From Actibacterium mucosum KCTC 23349 (GTDB lineage: Bacteria > Pseudomonadota > Alphaproteobacteria > Rhodobacterales > Rhodobacteraceae), in assembly GCF_000647975.1 (NCBI RefSeq), contig NZ_JFKE01000003.1:484244-548243 (forward strand): DNA of 64,000 nt, in the 5' to 3' direction. This document shows, in pieces, positions 61,853 to 64,000 of this stretch. A model generated the notes under the pieces. That model made no database searches and had not been told where the DNA came from. It saw only the letters and a program-made list of their open reading frames with translations. Numbering within the stretch: position 1 is the first letter of the stretch; every line of letters starts with the position of its first letter. Both the position numbers and the translations under genes were made by a program.

Positions 61853-62518
61853 TCACTCGTTCGGCCCAGCAAAGCCCGCGACGCGGCCCCAGTGGCACGG
61901 AATGTTCGTGTCCGGCACATCCGCGCAATCGACAAGGTCAAAGTGGATATCCAGATCGATCGCCAACCCGGTCGGTGAACCGAGAAACGCGATAAAATCC
62001 ATCCCATGGTCCAAGCGCAGAACCTGTCCTGTTACCTCGAAACCGACAACGCGGACCTCGTCGTAGTTCGGGATGAACTCAGGGTAGACCGTGTTGCGGA
62101 CCATCTTGAAGTCCAGCGTCAAAGGAGCAGACACGCCCAGCATAGTAAGATCACCGTGCAGTATGCCCGTCTCGGGTGTCAGCATCTCGACCTCGGTCGA
62201 AACAAAGGTGATTTGAGGGTACTGCCCAACGTTCAGATAGTCGGCATTGCGGATATGGTTGTCGCGTCCAATGTGGTTGGACTCCACCGAAGCCGCGTTA
62301 ACTGCAAAGCTGATCTGGCTATTGGCGGGGTTCTCTTCGTCGATCAGGAAGGTTCCGTCGAATTCCCGAAACACTCCAACCGTTCTGCTCAGCCCCATAT
62401 GATCCACCTGCCAGCCGAAATGGGCATGGCCAAGATCAAGGGTCCATTCGCGTGGTTCTGCCTGCGCAGACACCATGCCGGCACCGGCTAATGCTGCAGC
62501 TAAAAAAACAGGTTTCAT
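61853..62518 (-). CDS. YceI family periplasmic protein
   Basis: The product (221 residues) has a Sec signal (KPVFLAAALAGAGMVSAQA) and a YceI beta-barrel. Typical segments are WTLDLGHAHFGWQVDHMGLSRTVGVF and IRNADYLNVGQYPQITFVST, followed by a LTMLGVSAPLTLDFKMVRN strand pair. YceI barrels bind polyprenyl chains. It is encoded just before the b561-YceI fusion on the same strand with a 5-base gap and probably works with it. Three cysteine-like positions near the C-terminus (CADVPDTNIPC) may form a disulfide. A LysR gene is divergent to it. Confidence 0.9.
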   Translation of the reverse strand: MKPVFLAAALAGAGMVSAQAEPREWTLDLGHAHFGWQVDHMGLSRTVGVFREFDGTFLIDEENPANSQISFAVNAASVESNHIGRDNHIRNADYLNVGQYPQITFVSTEVEMLTPETGILHGDLTMLGVSAPLTLDFKMVRNTVYPEFIPNYDEVRVVGFEVTGQVLRLDHGMDFIAFLGSPTGLAIDLDIHFDLVDCADVPDTNIPCHWGRVAGFAGPNE

Positions 62519-62640
62519 TTCCGTCTCCGTTCAAGTTCAGCCGCCCGTCTGAATGCGTTACAGATGGCGGATTGGGTGGTGATGGCTTTGAAGTAAAGAT
62601 GATAAATTCGCCCAAAAAGGCCTTGCATATCATCTCAGCC

Positions 62641-62655
62641 GTGCAATTTTTGCAC
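62641..62655. promoter_or_regulatory. Palindrome in the yceI/lysR gap, possible LysR operator
   Basis: GTGCAATTTTTGCAC is a perfect inverted repeat (6-base arms around TTT) ending two bases before the lysR ATG. It fits negative autoregulation of the LysR gene and control of the divergent yceI genes. Confidence 0.55.
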
Positions 62656-62657
62656 TA

Positions 62658-63551
62658 ATGGATATTGAAGCCCTCAGAACCGTCGCTCTGGTCGCGCAGC
62701 ACGGCAGCTTTGCAGCCGCTGCCCGTGTCCTGAATGTTGATCCCTCTTCCGTCTCCCGATTGGTGGCCAGCATCGAGTCCGAAGTCGGTCTGCGCCTGTT
62801 TCAGCGCACAACACGGTCACTATCCGTCACGGAAGAGGGCGAATTGTATCTTAGGCGCGTCTCACCTTTGGTCGAGGAATTGGATCGCGCACGTGACGAG
62901 GCGACCCAGCTTCGCAAAACGCCGTCGGGAACCCTGCGCATGACGGCATCGGTCGCCTTCGCGCATGAGTGTGTCGTGCCTTTTCTGGCAGATTTTCACC
63001 GCCGATACCCCAAAATCTCGATTGATTTGATTCCAACAGACGCCAACCTGGATATTTTGGCCAATGGTATCGACTTGGCGCTGCGCCTTGCCTCTGCCCC
63101 TTCAGGCGATGTAATCAGCACGCGGATAAGGACAACGCGGTACCGCGTCTGTGCAAGCCCGGAATACCTTAAAACCGCTGAAAAACTCGACCATCCACGT
63201 GACCTTGCCAACCACGATTGCCTGCGTTTCGCCCTGCCCGAGTTTCGCAGCCGCTGGTTGTTCCGGAAAGATACAGAGGCGTCTTTCGAAGTTCCCCTGC
63301 ACGGGTGGTGCGTAATAGCCAACGCATTGTCGCTGAGGCAAGCCGCACGTGACGGATTGGGACCCGTGATGCTGGCGGATTGGCTGGTGGACCGTGATAT
63401 TGCCGCGGGCCACTTGATTGAACTTTTTCCTGGCTACGAGTGCACAGCGACCGAATTCGACACGGGCGCATGGGCACTTTACCCCAGCCGATCGTACATG
63501 CCGCAAAAAATCAGGGTTATGATCGACTATTTGCGGGCTTGTTGGAGCTAG
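62658..63551 (+). CDS. LysR family transcriptional regulator
   Basis: The product (297 residues) has an N-terminal winged helix (MDIEALRTVALVAQHGSFAAAARVLNVDPSSVSRLVASIE) and a LysR effector domain (LRMTASVAFAHECVVPFLADFHRRYP). It resembles the DmlR/AaeR-like branch. It is divergent from the yceI-b561 unit, the usual arrangement with its target. No good ribosome site is seen; the palindrome at 62641 occupies the place. Confidence 0.92.
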   Translation: MDIEALRTVALVAQHGSFAAAARVLNVDPSSVSRLVASIESEVGLRLFQRTTRSLSVTEEGELYLRRVSPLVEELDRARDEATQLRKTPSGTLRMTASVAFAHECVVPFLADFHRRYPKISIDLIPTDANLDILANGIDLALRLASAPSGDVISTRIRTTRYRVCASPEYLKTAEKLDHPRDLANHDCLRFALPEFRSRWLFRKDTEASFEVPLHGWCVIANALSLRQAARDGLGPVMLADWLVDRDIAAGHLIELFPGYECTATEFDTGAWALYPSRSYMPQKIRVMIDYLRACWS

Positions 63552-63558
63552 TGCCCCC

Positions 63559-64000
63559 TCACGCGTTTGAACCCCATGGTCCGTGGTGTGCGCCTTTGGT
63601 GTCGGTGCGTTCGAAGGAGTGGGCGCCGAAGAAGTCGCGTTGGGCCTGGATCATGTTGGCGGTCGAGCGCCCCGTGCGCATCGTGTCGAAATAGCTCAGC
63701 GCCGCCGACATCGCCGGCACCGGCAGCCCGTGCGCCACCGCCGTGCCCACCACACGGCGCAAAGCGCCCGCGTGGGTGGTCATCAAATCGGCGAAGTAAG
63801 GCGCGAACATCAGGTTGCGCGCGGCGTCCTGGGTCAACGCCGTCGCCATGTCGTTCAGCATGGACGAGCGGATGATGCAGCCCTCGCGCCAGACCTCGGC
63901 AATGGCCGGCATCGGCAGGTCCCAGCCATAGGTCGCGCCCGCCTTCGACAACAGCGCAAAGCCCTGCGCGTAGCACATGATCTTGCCCGCGATCAGCGCG
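63559..64000 (-). CDS. gnd: 6-phosphogluconate dehydrogenase, C-terminal part (partial)
   Basis: The frame enters from the right edge on the minus strand and gives the last 147 residues of the enzyme. Family features are IMCYAQGFALL, EVWREGCIIRSSML, GLPVPAMSAALSYFD, RSTANMIQAQRDFFGAHSFER and a short GAHHGPWG tail, which match the all-helical C-terminal domain of decarboxylating 6-phosphogluconate dehydrogenase. The pentose-phosphate enzyme makes ribulose 5-phosphate and NADPH. It is a core gene and has a clearly higher G+C content than the preceding catabolic region. Confidence 0.93.
   Translation of the reverse strand, partial: ALIAGKIMCYAQGFALLSKAGATYGWDLPMPAIAEVWREGCIIRSSMLNDMATALTQDAARNLMFAPYFADLMTTHAGALRRVVGTAVAHGLPVPAMSAALSYFDTMRTGRSTANMIQAQRDFFGAHSFERTDTKGAHHGPWGSNA

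Overview
The window is a continuous stretch of chromosome from an alphaproteobacterium, most probably a marine Rhodobacterales (Roseobacter-group) species. The grounds are the RpoE-ChrR pair and its divergent lipid-modification operon with Rhodobacter-type TGATCC promoters, the short PutA with a separate PutR, the PuuD-type urate pathway, the many ABC importers, and the high G+C content. Genes are packed tightly, often with 4-base ATGA overlaps, and no gap between genes exceeds about 300 bases.

Region 1 (1-7.1 kb): the end of an unidentified gene and its terminator, a thioredoxin-fold protein, aroQ, then chrR-rpoE on the minus strand. rpoE is divergent from a five-gene operon: FAD oxidoreductase, DUF1365, Cfa-type methyltransferase, DUF3833 and SDR. 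The two promoters are matching RpoE sites. This is a singlet-oxygen/membrane-lipid stress locus. Region 2 (7.1-14.1 kb): a seven-gene minus-strand operon, with a complete sugar-type ABC importer followed by three cytoplasmic phosphodiesterase-type enzymes (EEP, GDPD, EEP). Region 3 (14.3-19.1 kb): glucosylglycerate metabolism, with phosphatase and synthase genes on the plus strand and a GH13_18 phosphorylase on the minus strand, separated by a cold-shock protein and a DUF2306 protein. Region 4 (19.2-25.1 kb): urate-to-glyoxylate catabolism (puuD, uraH, a puuE-uraD fusion, allE, allA) with an NCS2 purine/pyrimidine permease.

Region 5 (25.2-34.8 kb): a fused hydantoinase/oxoprolinase, then a non-phosphorylative sugar-acid module (FAH hydrolase, FadR-type GntR regulator, SDR, DenD-like dehydrogenase, a second SDR, IlvD/Edd dehydratase). 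Three identical TGGTATACCA palindromes tie it together. Region 6 (35-37.2 kb): tRNA-Ser(GCU), a decayed IS5-family element 29 bases downstream of it, and a LacI-family regulator.

Region 7 (37.3-50.6 kb): a second sugar-type ABC importer with a metallophosphoesterase, a LysR regulator, a YdjC/ChbG deacetylase, and a BMP-type nucleoside-like importer with a CodA-like amidohydrolase. Region 8 (50.6-54.8 kb): putA and its divergent Lrp-type regulator. Region 9 (54.8-60.7 kb): an enolase-superfamily dehydratase with a HutC-type GntR regulator, divergent from a GMC oxidoreductase and an aldehyde dehydrogenase, plus a beta-hydroxyacid dehydrogenase. Region 10 (60.7-64 kb): a cytochrome b561-YceI fusion, a second YceI protein, a divergent LysR regulator, and the C-terminal end of 6-phosphogluconate dehydrogenase running off the window.

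Taken together, most of the window imports and degrades organic solutes (sugars, sugar acids, purines, nucleoside-like compounds, proline), each module having its own regulator. In all three ABC importers the gene for the binding protein is followed by a strong stem-loop. The stretch between the tRNA-Ser gene and the 6-phosphogluconate dehydrogenase gene looks like accessory DNA. I saw no CRISPR array, prophage, toxin-antitoxin pair or recognisable defence island.
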